A stretch of 64,000 nt of DNA from Pyrenophora tritici-repentis (GCF_003171515.1 NC_089397.1:2108001-2172000), one strand, 5' to 3'; positions 10,787 to 21,798 are shown, counted from the first letter of the stretch. Numbers and translations: made by a program. Notes: a model not told the origin generated them from the sequence alone.

Positions 10787-11953
10787 ATGGGTGCCAAAAT
10801 GACCAAAGAAGACGGGCTAAGTACAGCATCAATCCAGAGGATGTACGCAGCTCGAGCTATCGCGGCAAAGAGGGCATACGAGCACAAATTCAGAATGCCA
10901 AGTCCAAAGAGCGACCACCCGGCACCCCCCCCAAACAGATGATAAGGACCCAAAGGATAAAGAAGACTCCACTGTCGAAGCAGACGAGAAGGCAACAAGC
11001 GATAGCTCTTCTACGTCGCCCAACGCCCCCCCCCCAGAGACCGAACGCCCCACAAGACCCAACACATCTCTGGCAAGCAGAACCGTTGCAGAGGCCATCC
11101 GAAACACCGCAGGTACCCCCATCACTATGAAAGTCGCCCTCGCAAGCTACCACCTCGCAAACGCCATCCGTGCCTTCGGTCGAAAAGCCAGTTGCGCATT
11201 CGACAGAGCCATCGAAGCTCTGCGCCAGATCGACATCATCGACGTCGCAAAGGCAGCCACCAAATGGATGAAAGAGCATCCTTGGGAGACGGCCGCGATT
11301 CTCGTTCCGCTCATCCTCCTCGCCTGCACTCCGGCATTCCTGAGCATCGCTGGTTTCACGGCTGGTGGTATTGCTGCTGGTCTGTAGATACAATCAAAAG
11401 ATAGGGGCTTTAAGTGCTAATGAGTGAGCAGGAAGCATTGCAGCAGGCGTCCATGCAGGCATCGGAAGTGTTGCAGCCGGTTCGACATTCGCAATCCTCA
11501 CGAGCGCTGCGATGGGCGGGTATGGTGTGCCGATCGTATTTGGTGGCGTCTGGGCTATAAGCACTGCGGTCATGGGCGGAATCGCGGCTTGGAAGAGATG
11601 GCGAGGTGGAGGTAGCGGTGGCGGTAGCGGTGGCAGACTTCTCATCGGGGGACACAACGGCGGTGGCGGAGGTGGTGGTGGCAGCGATTCTGACGATGAC
11701 TCGATCCCAGTCAAGAACGGCAACCCGAGTGGAGGTGGTGGTGACTGCGGCGAGACTGCTGCTGTTTACAAGCACGCAGCAGTCAAAAAGGAACTGATCA
11801 AACAGGACCGAGGAGGGTTCCATGAGACCAGTATGTAAACGACTTGGGCTACGGAAGAAAAATGTGAGCAAAGCTCGTAAGCGGAACACCCTAACTCGTC
11901 ACCTCCTCTATGTAGAGAATATGTATCTCTGCAAGCCCTACGAGCGTACATAA
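10787..11953 (+). CDS. IFI6/IFI27 (ISG12)-like membrane protein, frame broken at a C8 run
   Basis: The conserved part matches the Ifi-6-16 family: a hydrophobic segment WETAAILVPLILLACTPAFL, the Gly/Ala-rich motif AGFTAGGIAAG, then SIAAGVHAGIGSVAAGSTFA and a second hydrophobic segment. The motif is joined across a 52-bp intron (11380-11431, GTCTGT..CTAAT..CAG). A second probable intron, 11831-11915 (GTATGT..CTAAC..TAG), gives a short last exon ending at TAA 11951-11953; without it the protein ends at 11838. The N-terminal 50 codons from ATG 10787 run into TGA (10940-10942). The downstream frame begins at the eight-C run 10925-10932, so the two parts are one base out of phase. The tail is Gly-rich. 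Metazoan members act at mitochondrial or other membranes; the fungal role is unknown. Confidence 0.72.
11380..11431 (+). other. Intron inside the Ifi-6-16 motif
   Basis: GTCTGT donor, TGCTAAT branch-like site 13 bp before the CAG acceptor, 52 bp. Splicing joins G and GA into a Gly codon and rebuilds the Gly-Ala motif of the family, which is strong evidence for this intron. Confidence 0.85.
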
Positions 11954-12156
11954 CTATAGAGCTTTCTCACTTCCACGACGGCTCCCCTAAAATGAAACCT
12001 TCCTATATTGTCATATTCAGTCGGATTGCTCCTTCGCTTAGGAGCAGGAACACCGAGACATGATTGTCGCTCATTCCATTCGGCTGCCGGCCTAGAGTGT
12101 GAACTACCACACGAAGTGTACGAAACGTGGAGCGAGAATCTCGAAAGTGCGCAATG

Positions 12157-12605
12157 TGTTGAAGTGAATGCAGTAAATTAAAGTGTAACCGCACGAGGTA
12201 GTAATTGTGGTCTAAAGTGTATATTGTATCTTTTTCTCTCTGGCTGTGTTCTGTGTGCTGTCGTGCTCGCCTCTTATATAGTCGCAGGCAGGGACTGTAT
12301 TAATGACATAACTATCTAAGGTAAGTGTTGATACGGCAAAGGTGAGGTTGAATCAAGGAACGGTCGTTGCAACGAGTTGAAGTAGATGGTTATGATTGAT
12401 TAGAGGAGGTGGGCTGCAGCTCGCGTACGAACTGAATCCCACCCCACGGCACGGGCCACGCACGTAGTCACGTGCTCGCCAGGTACGTACGGTGGCTCGA
12501 AACTAAGAGCAACCAACAGTAAGAGATACTGGTTATCCTAGACTAAGCAGTACCAGATCAACGCCACATGGCACACGTGGTCCACTTCTCCTCATAACCG
12601 CCACA
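12157..12605 (-). repeat. Old LTR (minus orientation), same family as 10490-10725
   Basis: On the minus strand it begins TGTGGCGGTTATGAGGAG and ends in CACTTCAACA, with a TATATAAGAGGCGAG promoter box. It is 449 bp, the longest copy here. Flanks CAATG/TCATG match at 3 of 5 positions, so a target duplication is not certain. With the copy at 10490 it brackets the IFI6-like gene. Confidence 0.65.
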
Positions 12606-13366
12606 TCATGTGTTTGTCGCCATTTGGAGTAACGGTGTGTTTAATGCCGTAGGGAGGCACCATAATGCGATGAAGGAGGAAGAGAGAGGAAAGACTAATT
12701 TACAACGCTTTCTACCTTTTTACCTTTGACTTCTCGAGTCGTGCCTGGGAAAACCTCCTGCAGCTGCAGCACTAGCCAATGTGAGTAAGCTGCGCGGCGC
12801 AGGTGCGTGCATGTATCTGCATGTTCCGAGTGCGGACATGTTAGTCGGCAGCGATGGAGCGAGCTCACTTATGCGGCCTATAGCAGGGACAAAAGAAGCC
12901 TACAAGCCGGTTATGCATTCGACCAATGGCATTCCCCTGCACAGCACCCACTCGCTAAATGGGCAGCAACAGCGCTTAGGCAATGCCGTGCCAGAAGAGA
13001 TGTGGGGATACTGGTCGGGGATTGATGTACTGTAGCAGTGGGATTGTTATGAAGAGATGGGTGGTGAGTCCAGGTGCGGAATACTCATCTACTTACAAGA
13101 ACGGGCGCATGTTGACGTCGGTGCGTCGCGCTACCGGTACGGTAACTACGCGACACCTGGACCGAGCTCCAAGAACTGCCAAGATTAGCAGAACCAAAAC
13201 AAACAAGCTGAGCCTGAGCCTTCACGCCTACCTATCATGAACAGCATCTAGCCCAAAATCTTTCAGCTAGTGTTAATTTGCTAGTTCAACATCTACTATA
13301 TCCCTGGAATACGCCGAGATAGCTGCCGTCAACGAGCCCTGCCGAGTATCTCCTACCATTGTCGCC
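12606..13366. other. Intergenic; no gene supported
   Basis: Overlapping plus-strand frames of 70-85 codons (12781-13240) have no recognised domain and no clear coding bias. The segment just before 13367 should contain the promoter of the large split gene. Confidence 0.4.
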
Positions 13367-14932
13367 ATGGCTGACCAGTCGCCTGATTACAAAACGCTGT
13401 TCCTCGAAGAACAATGCAGACGCAAAGCCGCGGAGCAGGCGCAGAATGAGGCAGAGCAGGCGAAGAATGAGGCAGAGCAGGCGAAGAATGAGGCGGAGCA
13501 GGCGAAGAATGAGGCCGAAGAGAAAACTCGCAAGACGACTCTTCCAGAGTTTCTCGACGCCTGTCACGATAATCTATACTCCGGTCTCACCGTCCAGACC
13601 GATGCGACCTTGTCGACGCGGGGCGACCCTGCGAATGCGAATAACAAGCTTCGACCTGAGAAGCTCCTTCTATGGAAGGATTTCCCAGCACAACAAGCAG
13701 CGATTTGGGACAAACTTATGGGGTCTGACTTCGCGTTAGAGCGACACTTCACCTCGCTGCATACGTTGAAAGAGTCTGGTGAAGCTATCCGACGGAAGAT
13801 GATGAGTTCTGAGCTAGATTTGCATCTCTTCCAACGTACCACTGTAGACGACCCTGTAACGTCTATTATCGAACGATTATACGACCAAAAAATACTACGA
13901 CAGGAGTTTGGACTCAAGGGTTCGATACAGTTTGAGAATCACGCCAACACCCTCAGCCCGGAAACGCAACTAGAGAGCATTAGTTCCATGACCATCTCCG
14001 GGACTCAGCGACGACGGTCACCACGCCTACAGGCCAAGGCCCAGGCCCAAGACAACTCCGTGGACGCACCTCGCGCCCAAACAGCACGATCGTCCCGTCC
14101 TCGAGCCGATCAGTTCTGCGTCTACAACACCAGCACTAAGAATACAGAGACTCGCGTAGCGGCCTTTATCACGGAATACAAACCTCCGCACAAGCTGCCA
14201 CTCGGGTATATAAACGAGGGTTTGGGGGATATGGAACTCGAGGAGGTGATTCTATGTTGCGAAACGGATACTCCTCGCGACCACTTTCGCCGGCTGATGG
14301 CTGCAGTCATCACACAAGCATTTTCTTATATGGTCAAGCTTGGGGTGGAGTATGGTTGCGTGTGCACTGGCGAAGCTTTCGTCTTCCTACGCATTCCTGA
14401 CGACCCTAGAACGGCTCAGTACTTCCTCTCCGTTCCGAAAGGGGACGTCGGGGACACCACAGGATGGACATCGGACTTAGACGGAACAAATCGCCTGCAT
14501 CTAACAGCTGTTGCTCAGATGCTAGCTTTCACGCTTCAGGCGCTGCAGACACCGCCCCGTAGCCACAAATGGCGTGCCGACGCCGCCTCTCAACTCAATG
14601 GCTGGGAGGTTACGTATGAAGACCTGCTAGATACTATCCATGTAGAAGATGCGCCATCATCGGAGTACCGTCCACCTCGCCACAATGAGTTCCTTCGCAT
14701 GTCACCTGTCCAGCTCCGGCGGAGGCATACCCCAATTAGCTCTTCAAGCTGCGCGCGACCGCAGGATCAGCACGTAGCTAGCGACGAAGAACCCGACTCC
14801 GATACTCCAAGCCGGCGGCAACCTTCACCCCGCGCCAGCCTCGCACACACGCCGCTACCAGCAGCTCTTCGCCGAGTCAGAGTTCCCATAGAGGACAAAG
14901 TGGACAGTATTGCACTCAAAACTGCATACTAG
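13367..14932 (+). pseudogene. N-terminal part of a large Dothideomycete gene (coiled coil + conserved body), split by frameshift
   Basis: Starts at ATG 13367 (CGCCATGG context). Residues about 17-55 are an exact heptad-like array of AEQAKNE units, four copies, predicted coiled coil. A conserved body follows (TLPEFLDACH, STRGDPANANNKLRPE, then ADQFCVYN..TE.R..AFI.EYK about residue 245-285). The EYKPPHK-like block recalls a nuclease-type fold, but I cannot assign a function. As I recall fungal genomes, this body is normally followed in one protein by the kinase-like domain now found at 14959-15687. Between about 14820 and 14890 the frame changes, and the N-terminal frame stops at 14930-14932. 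The other frame is open through the gap and links to the kinase half without a stop. Confidence 0.65.
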
Positions 14933-14958
14933 GGTTAGTCCGAGGGGGTCCACTTGAT

Positions 14959-15687
14959 ATGTCGTGCCCAAATGTGCGAGATCATGGGGAAAGCCATCAT
15001 CAGATCGATTCACCGACCTTCCTCACTCTTATACGCCAACAGCTCTCAAACGACTTAGATACTGACTGCAAGCCTGTGAGTCTGCCTGGCGCTTGCGGCG
15101 TCTTATTCCAAGTTCGGCTGAAATCGCACGGGTACATGGTAGCAGCCAAGTGCACTCCCATTGACTTCGTCCATCGTCTTCATCATGAAGCTACCGTTTA
15201 TGACCTCCTCCGTCCGATCCAGGGTATACATGTACCAGTTCATCTAGGCAACATAGACCTGGAAACCCCCTATTTCTACGAGGGTATTTGTGAGCTTGTC
15301 CACATGATGTTTCTTAGTTTTGGAGGGAAGCGGATCGCCCAACACCTCACCGCCAAGAACCGGCTTTCCGTTACCCAACAAGTCGACTGCTCAGCCCAAG
15401 CTATTCACAACCTTAGTATCTTACATAAAGACCTTATGCCTCGAAACCTGTTGTGGAATGAGGAGACGGGCCGAGTGATGGTGGTTGATTTCGAGCGGGC
15501 AGAGTTCATCAAGCCACGACCTATACTAGGTACCATCTCGGCGAACAGGAAGAGGAAGAGAGTGTGCAATACAGGGTTGTCTAAACGTGGAGAAGATAGT
15601 CTTTCTATTTTTTTGCGAGAAAGAAAACGGGTAACTATTGAACTGCGTGGACTACACGAACGCCACCAAGTTCTACCTAGCCAATAA
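14959..15687 (+). pseudogene. Atypical protein kinase-like domain, C-terminal part of the split gene
   Basis: The ATG is internal: the same frame is open upstream (YCTQNC..GLVRGGPLDM), continuous with the preceding gene after one frame change. Kinase features: VAAKCTP as the ATP-lysine strand (about residue 60), LHHEATVYDLL as helix C with Glu, then IHNLSILHKDLMPRNLLWNE as the HxDxxxxN catalytic loop (about 150) and VVDFERAEF in place of DFG. This fits fungal RIO/BUD32-like or FunK1-like kinases. The substrate is unknown. The end (242 residues) lies close to the usual end of such domains. Whether the frame break is real or a base-call error cannot be decided here. Confidence 0.65.
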
Positions 15688-15783
15688 TTGGACCCCACCA
15701 ACTTTCTGCACCTTCACAAGCGTACAACTCAACTACCTTTTAGAGCGCTGTATAAATATTGCTGTTGTAGATTAAACAGTACC

Positions 15784-15900
15784 TACACTATCTTCTTGCA
15801 AGTACGTGAGTTGTGCCCAGTCTCTCTGCACCTTGTGCAGCGCGCTAGAGCCTGGCGGCTGAGGCCTGACCTTGACCTTGTTCACGCTCTATCTGATTAC
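15784..15900 (-). pseudogene. Transposase C-terminal CCHC relic (pogo-like)
   Basis: The minus strand encodes RCTRCRETGHNSRTCKK followed by a stop. This is nearly identical to the CCHC end of the fragment at 60443-61057, including the flanking non-coding bases on the plus strand. Only this tail is recognisable; further upstream (to about 16230) the frame is lost. Confidence 0.65.
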
Positions 15901-16031
15901 TGGTTAGCCTTCTGCTCATGGCCTCTGGAAGAAGCCGTATGCGGCCGCAGAAATAGCCTAGTAGAGAGACTGTGCAGCCCCATAGGTGTATACCATCTGT
16001 GGACCTATGCCTATTCGGACTTATTTTCCCT

Positions 16032-16586
16032 CTATTCTCCACCATAATTCTGCCGTGCGAGGGCCGCGCAGATATCTCGCAAGTTCTCATCCTCTTGATA
16101 CTGCGGTCGAGGCGTCTTAAATATCTTCTCTCTCCTTTCTCCTTCCGGCCACGCAAGTCGTCTCTTCTCCACTTCATGCTTTTCGAGGGCTTCCTGACTG
16201 GTGAATGTACGGCCGTACACACAGGCAAACCTAGCTACTGAAGGCCCGATCTGCGTCAACACGGGCTCCAATTTCATAAAAGCGAAGGAAGAGACTAAGG
16301 AGCTGTCTTGTTGTTGGTTTTGAGTAAGAGACTTGTCGGCTTGTCGCCTGTGGTATAAAGAGTCGCGCTTGTGTAGTGAGAGCACTGAAGATGCGATAGT
16401 GCCTGGTACTGGCCCGAAAGCTGGGGGAATCGAAGTCGGAGGTGAATGTGGAGCTGTGAATGGCACTGAGACCGGCGTTGTGCCTTTGGGCGTATTGTAC
16501 GGGCCATAAGCATAATCCTCAGCATTCTCAGCAGCCTCGGTATATCTCACTAGAACGAGCAGTACCTGCTTACTAATCACGGTCAC
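16032..16586 (-). CDS. Hypothetical open frame, 184 codons
   Basis: It is open from a GTG (no early ATG), with a Pro-rich N-terminal part (TAPHSPPTSIPPAFGPVP) and a charged C-terminal part (SQEALEKHEVEKRRLAWPEGERREKIF shortened here). No family was recognised. It could be an exon or a relic of the transposon whose tail lies at 15784. Confidence 0.3.
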   Translation of the reverse strand: MTVISKQVLLVLVRYTEAAENAEDYAYGPYNTPKGTTPVSVPFTAPHSPPTSIPPAFGPVPGTIASSVLSLHKRDSLYHRRQADKSLTQNQQQDSSLVSSFAFMKLEPVLTQIGPSVARFACVYGRTFTSQEALEKHEVEKRRLAWPEGERREKIFKTPRPQYQEDENLRDICAALARQNYGGE

Positions 16587-16681
16587 CTCTTAGATCAGAC
16601 CAGGGTTCTGGGAGTCAAGCACGAGTTGTCATCGACTTAGGTTGAGCGTCTTGCTGACTGCGCTCAGTGCTCTCATACGTA

Positions 16682-16765
16682 CAGTCGTTGGCGATTGCGG
16701 CTCCACCCGCGCCCCTAGCACTCCACACCATCCACCGCGATTCAACTGATCGAACGGCGTTGGAT
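16682..16765 (+). repeat. Partial MITE (family M1), left end only
   Basis: After a TA dinucleotide it starts CAGTCGTTGGCGATTGCGGC, the terminal repeat of the M1 family (see 17516). The matching right end is absent within the expected 200 bp. The right border is uncertain. Confidence 0.5.
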
Positions 16766-17088
16766 CAGCAAAAAACACAACACGACATCAGACCAGAACA
16801 ATACAATCGATCCCCATCATATTATTATACCATTATCCCCGTCTTTGATAACCCATCACAATCTGACAATTGGCAAAAGCGGAGAGGTGTGCTGATGGGG
16901 AGGAAATCGGGGGTCGACCTACAGTAGTACAGAAAGATTGACATCCTCGCCCGCTATAAGCTAAACGAGCATTTGTAATGACTTAGTATGTATAGAGCAG
17001 AGCCTGACCTGTGTATTAGGCAGGGCATAGAAGCTGATGTTGGCAATTTTCTGCGGCTGGAGAGGCAAAGTGGTTCCAGCGTCTCAAT

Positions 17089-17177
17089 CCCGCCTCACGC
17101 CCCGCCTCACAGTCCCCGACTCATAGCCCCGACTCATAGCCCCGACTCACAGCCCCGACTCACAGCCCCGACTCCAA
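17089..17177. repeat. 13-bp tandem repeat, about 6.5 units
   Basis: The unit is CCCCGACTCATAG with variants (CACAG, CCTCACG). All units are in the same orientation and keep the 13-bp period. They contain GACTCA, the AP-1/Gcn4-type half site on one strand. No adjacent gene is supported. Confidence 0.8.
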
Positions 17178-17515
17178 GCGCAACTCAAGCCCAGCTCGAG
17201 CCCGATTTCTGCGCGCCGGCTGCCATCATCCGTGTGAAGGTCCCAGCAATGAGTCGCGTTGTGAGAAGAGACATCGGCGGGGGTGAGTCGTCGCGGATTG
17301 GAGCTTGCAGCGTAATACAGTAGGCTGCGTTCGAGCCGTGCGCGTAGCCTGCTTTCTAACACGGCAATGCGGGGCTGCGCGATTCACAGGCAGGTCGCGC
17401 TAGCCCTTTTTCGCAGACGAGTGCGCCACACGACCCAAGACACGGCCGTCGATTCTATCGCGTGCGGAGCTGAGGCGGTTCGTTTCCAACAACGTGGTTC
17501 GGGGGTAATATTGTA

Positions 17516-17708
17516 CAGTGGTTAGCGATTGCGGCTTCCCCCCTACACACAGCTGCGCAACGGTTCTTCACAGACCCACCTTCCGTACACGGCTTAACAC
17601 AAGATGACCGCTGCAGAACAATCGATGTGATTGGTCAATCCTCGACCTATTGATGACTGAACTTTTGGGATGCTACTTGGAGCGTGAAGCCGCAATCGCC
17701 AACCACTG
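17516..17708. repeat. MITE family M1, 193 bp, TA target site
   Basis: Terminal inverted repeats CAGTGGTTAGCGATTGCGGC and its complement (one mismatch) of about 23 bp. Flanking TA on both sides (17514-17515, 17709-17710) is as for Tc1/mariner transposition. No coding capacity. Related copies are at 21425, 47247 and the half copy at 16682. Confidence 0.85.
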
Positions 17709-17710
17709 TA

Positions 17711-18989
17711 CTGTACTGTATCTCCCTGTGGCGTTTCCATTTCACAGAGACCGCCACTCAAGGCTATCAGCAAGGAAACAAGGCCACACGCCTGCAGCAC
17801 CCGCTGCTTATGCTTATGCTTACGCTTACGATGCCATCGCTGCACATTGTGACTACGAGGATGATCGGCAAGGCCCTCCCGTCAACCCCTGCCTCCTAGG
17901 CGACAAACAGGGATTGTAGCATCCTTGCGAGAAGGCGACATGGAGGACCTTCATGGTGGCTGTATCCCGGTTTCGCGAAGAAGGATCCGCAATTTCGCTT
18001 AGCTATTTTAGATACCGGAAAGGTGTGATCATTTGCGGTGTTGAAAGACTCGATGAGTTATCTGCGCTGGTTTGATAAACTGCTGGCGGATCGTCAACGT
18101 TGACACCAAATACCTCCACTTCCTCAAGCGTTCACAAGCGGTAAGGTCTAACGAGGCGGACTACGTACGACGCAAAGAAACTCACATTGACAGCCATGTG
18201 CCACGCTGCAGTCTAACCACTTATGTTATGACACTGTGACGAGGGAATAAGATGCATCATCTATCATCCTATAAAATCAAGGAATTACAGGTCGATTATC
18301 CAATTTTCAATGGTACTGATAGCACCCCTAGTTGGATGATCTATGGTGCGCCACTGTGATATTAAAGGTATGTCGCGCATAGCCTCCGATAAGGCTGAGA
18401 GGTCCTTCATCCTGTCACCTCACCGCTCTTCGGCTTGTAACCCCTCAGCCGCTTTTCTTGCGATCTCGGCGATTCAAAACTGGGCGCTTTGAATATGGCC
18501 TTGCATGGAACATGGAGGATGCTGGGTCGGCGACTAGACGCTGGTCGGTACAGAGTATGCTATCCATCACAGCGGGCGTCTACGCCATGCAGCCACTTAT
18601 CACAAATTCAGGGATTATACCCATGCGAGACTTGGCCCGAGAGCGTCCTTTATCTGTCTCAGACATCAACGAATTTCGTAGTACTTGCCATGTTAGGCAG
18701 TATGATGACGGCGAGAAGGCAGCCGGAAACGCCGCTTTTGTATCCTCGCCAATGAGAACAGTGAGCGCTGGTTGGGGTAGGTAGGCAGTCAATGCGGCGT
18801 AACATTAGCACAACACCTTGGCGTCGCAGGGGAAAGCCTTACTTGCAGAACAGTCTAGTTCTACGGCTACTGGGAGTACCGGCAGCACACAGACCATCCC
18901 TTGTTTTGTATTTTGTCTTACCGGTGAGCCACCCTTTGGTACATGGGGCTGACAGTATCACTAGTAAAGAACCTTGTTAATGAGCTGTA
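17711..18989. other. No gene recognised
   Basis: Frames of 60-108 codons overlap in several phases with no domain match or coding signal. The left part (17810-17830) has a short TTATGC/TTACGC tract. Confidence 0.4.
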
Positions 18990-20260
18990 GGATATTCGCT
19001 CTTCTGACGGCTCGAGTAGCAGTATTGTGGCTTCTGATGGGCTTAGTAGTCACCCTTGAGGGAGCAAATATTCGATGACTAAGAGTCTTGACAAGAAAGT
19101 CAATGTTATGGTCATGTCGGGATTGGCGAGCAGTATCTTTGTCTCGAGGTCCGGCAACGGCTCGTATCGAGTGGCATAACAATGTGGCGATCATCACTGT
19201 CAAGCCGCGGCCCTGTACATGGCATACAGTCAGACAGAACATACTAGAGGCTGGCATAGCTCCGGAAATGCCGACCTTGGGACATGGAATAGGATTTCGA
19301 GTGCCGCGTAGGCTGGGGGTCGAACGAGCGGTGAGTTGCAGGACGATGCATGTACCGGGTCTGTGACGTGCGTTGCATGGCTGTAGGGAAGGGATGTTGC
19401 CAGGGAAATATAAACCACGTCTTCGCCTCGGCATGTCGCGTATTTCCTCGGTACGCGCTGGGCAGTCCCGGGTGTCGCGTTCCTGCGCACAGTGGCACAT
19501 GCTGTTGCTGCCTTACACTGGGTTCCTATGTGGCCGTATCGTTAGCACTGGAAGACCTCGCTGTGCCAGATTAGGCTCTCATCGATGATCTTGTTGGCAT
19601 CCTCTGGCCTGATGAAATCGATGGTAATAATCCATTTAGCAGAAGTCTCTAGTCAGCCAACTTATGTATCTTATCTCTGCCCAGGGGATGAACGGTTTGT
19701 TCTCCCATAGAATTCGTGCTCTGTTTTCTTCAAACTTGCGTACATCTATCGTGCTTGTGCGTATGCCGTATACCAGGACGCCGTACTTCGGGATCTACAC
19801 TGTATTCCCACTGCCATTGCGGTGGGACCAGTCGTCCGCAAACTGTCGCAGCGTCTCGACCTCGCTGCTGCTAGCTGTCTTGATGCTCAAGTCTCCGCTC
19901 TTCAGCTGGTTAGATGAGACAATCTTCACGCTGGCTATGGTATCATTGTCGCTCTGCTCGATGGCACGCTGGACTTGAAGGTTCAGGTCGTTACGGTTCA
20001 TTGCCCTGAGGCCCTGTATAGTAAGCGAGTCCTAATGTTCACCATGACCTCACGCTGTGTCTGCACAGAGGATGCTTTGAGAGCTTGTGTATTGTATGTA
20101 CCTGCTAGTGTGACGCCTTTAGCTGCCGCTGCGGCGTAGCTCATTAGTCCATTCGCCTGTTCTTGTGGTCTTTTGTTTCTAATCTCTCGCGCCATCTCCA
20201 GCATCGCTCTGCCCACTTCCGTGGCGTCCTTGGCCGCTGCCCTCGCCTCCTCCACTATGT
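18990..20260 (-). pseudogene. Tad-type LINE ORF1 (gag-like) relic
   Basis: On the minus strand the order is that of Tad-clade ORF1. It starts with MEEARAAAKDATEVGRAMLE (from 20255), then SVQTQREVMVNIR, then IKIVSSNQLKSGDLSIKTAS (19795-20001), IDFIRPEDANKIIDESLIW (about 19560-19630) and a row of CCHC knuckles (RYGHIGTQCK, CHCAQERDTRDC and CRGED) at 19300-19540. Several frame changes and a stop inside the first knuckle (FQC then TAA) make it non-functional. ORF2 was not found downstream. The copy lies immediately 3' of the HMG-box relic. Confidence 0.8.
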
Positions 20261-20639
20261 TGCCATTCCGTTATATATTTGCTGCTAGTTGTTGAACGAG
20301 TTCTGCTGAGGTCGAAGGAGTGCTGCGTCTTTAGGACGAATGTCAATGCGCCGCTTATGATATCGCCAACGATACCTGCTGGCAGAGGCTGCCTCCTTTG
20401 CGCTCGATTAGCGATAGTACCTCGCCGAGGAAAGCGCTGAGGTTGGTCGCGTGCTCGTCTATTGGAATCGGCCAGGTCGACCTTCAAGGCCGTCGTACGT
20501 ATCGCAGTAGACAAGACGTCAACAACTGCATATGAGAACTGCGTCGATTGTCCTACGGAGTAGATACACAAGGTTATATACATAAGATATGCGTAAGCAC
20601 ATAACGGCAAAGGAGTGAAAGTGAAGGTTGTAGAACATT

Positions 20640-21221
20640 CGGCCAAGAAGCATCGGGCCGATTCCAAGAAGGGTAGTCCTGAATGGCAACAGTACGCCTG
20701 GCGCACTTTCTCAGGCTCTTTGCGCCAGCTGTCTGCTATAATCGCCGAGAGCTTCTGCTGTTTGGGCTGCGTGTACAGTGCCTCTTCGATATATGCTAAA
20801 CGGTATAGCATAAACGAATTGAGAGGTCTCGCAACGTAGCCGCCTCGCAGCTCCGTCTCTCTCCGCCGGACATGTGCTGGCCGATTGACCCACTTTTGAG
20901 TGAAGATTATGGCTCTGTGAATGACGTCCGAGTAATCGCTCAGGGGCCGGTTCGAGCTCGAGCAGATGAAGCTTCTGCTTTTTCTGGCCTTGGCGGTGTT
21001 GGCTGCAGGCCGTCTGCTGGCTTGGACGCCTTTCGCTTGTCCTTGATTATCGCACTTCTGCTTGCAGCACCATGGGCCTTGCATATCGTCTTCCCGTCTC
21101 TTTCTTTTCCCGTTGGCCGTCTGCTACGGCTGACTTGTATTGAGCCCGGCTGGTTTTTCATAGTCGGAGACGACCATCTGAGCGCTGGTGGCTGCACACT
21201 CGTTCGAGGTCGCATCGACAA
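20640..21221 (-). pseudogene. HMG-box (MATA_HMG-like) transcription factor, truncated
   Basis: The minus strand encodes KWVNRPAHVRRRETELRGGY then VARPLNSFMLYRLAYIEEAL, continuing through SAIIADSWRKEPEKVRQAY. This is the start of a fungal HMG box (helices 1 and 2) together with the basic lead-in typical of the MATA_HMG family. The third helix and everything after it are missing or unreadable past about 20680, and a LINE ORF1 follows at 20260. The N-terminal part (20940-21221) is in a different frame from the box. It resembles HMG factors of sexual development, but no mating-type context is seen. Confidence 0.68.
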
Positions 21222-21424
21222 GGTGACTTACAATCTAGCCGGTACTTTACCATTACGATTTCTCGGCACTATGCGAGCTAGACGTGAAGCCTCATAGGAT
21301 CTACCCGCCCAGAGCCGTAGGCGTTTTCGTGGTAAGCGCTCTCACTGTAAGCATAACCAGTCTAAGCATGATCAGTGTAAGCAGTTTCGCTACCTGTAGC
21401 GGAGTAAAACGATGAATCTGTTTA

Positions 21425-21618
21425 TAGTCACTAGCGATTGCGGCTTCACCCCTGCGTGCATCTTTCCACAAGTGCAGTCATCATGAGATCGACGACTGAC
21501 CAATCACATCGACGGTTTTGCAGCAAACATCTAGCGCTAAGCCATATATGGGGAGTAGGGCTGTTCAAAACCGTTGCGCAGCTGCGTGTAGGGGTGAAGC
21601 CGCAATCGCTAGCGACTG
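21425..21618. repeat. MITE family M1, 194 bp, TA target site
   Basis: Ends TAGTCACTAGCGATTGCGGC and the complement of CAGTCGCTAGCGATTGCGGC, flanked by TA (21423-21424, 21619-21620). The inverted repeats extend through CTTCACCCC. More mutated than the 17516 copy. Confidence 0.85.
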
Positions 21619-21798
21619 TAATTACTATACGGTGCATAGAATGACTAGCCTTGACAACACGATGGCTTCATCTGATTAGGTGATGTCACTCATCCACGCC
21701 TCTGCATTGTGGTAAGCCAATGCCCCGTCCGTAGACTAGGCTCGGCGGTATGCACCACGAGGCCGGCTCGATTCCATCAGCAAAGCAGGGGCACCTTG

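Noticed and set aside
11394..11889. Minus-strand Pro/Thr-rich frames opposite the IFI6-like gene
   Set aside because: They are the antisense of the Gly-rich tail; the plus strand has the intron and family motif.
10490..12605. One full LTR retrotransposon containing the IFI6-like gene as cargo
   Set aside because: The LTRs differ greatly in length, the TSD does not match, and no primer site or gag/pol is present between them.
17089..17177. 13-bp repeats as a CRISPR or telomeric array
   Set aside because: No spacers and no telomere-like TTAGGG; plain tandem repeat.
20640..21221. The HMG gene as the mating-type locus
   Set aside because: None of the usual neighbours (APN2, SLA2, alpha-box) are seen and the gene is broken; many HMG genes are not MAT.
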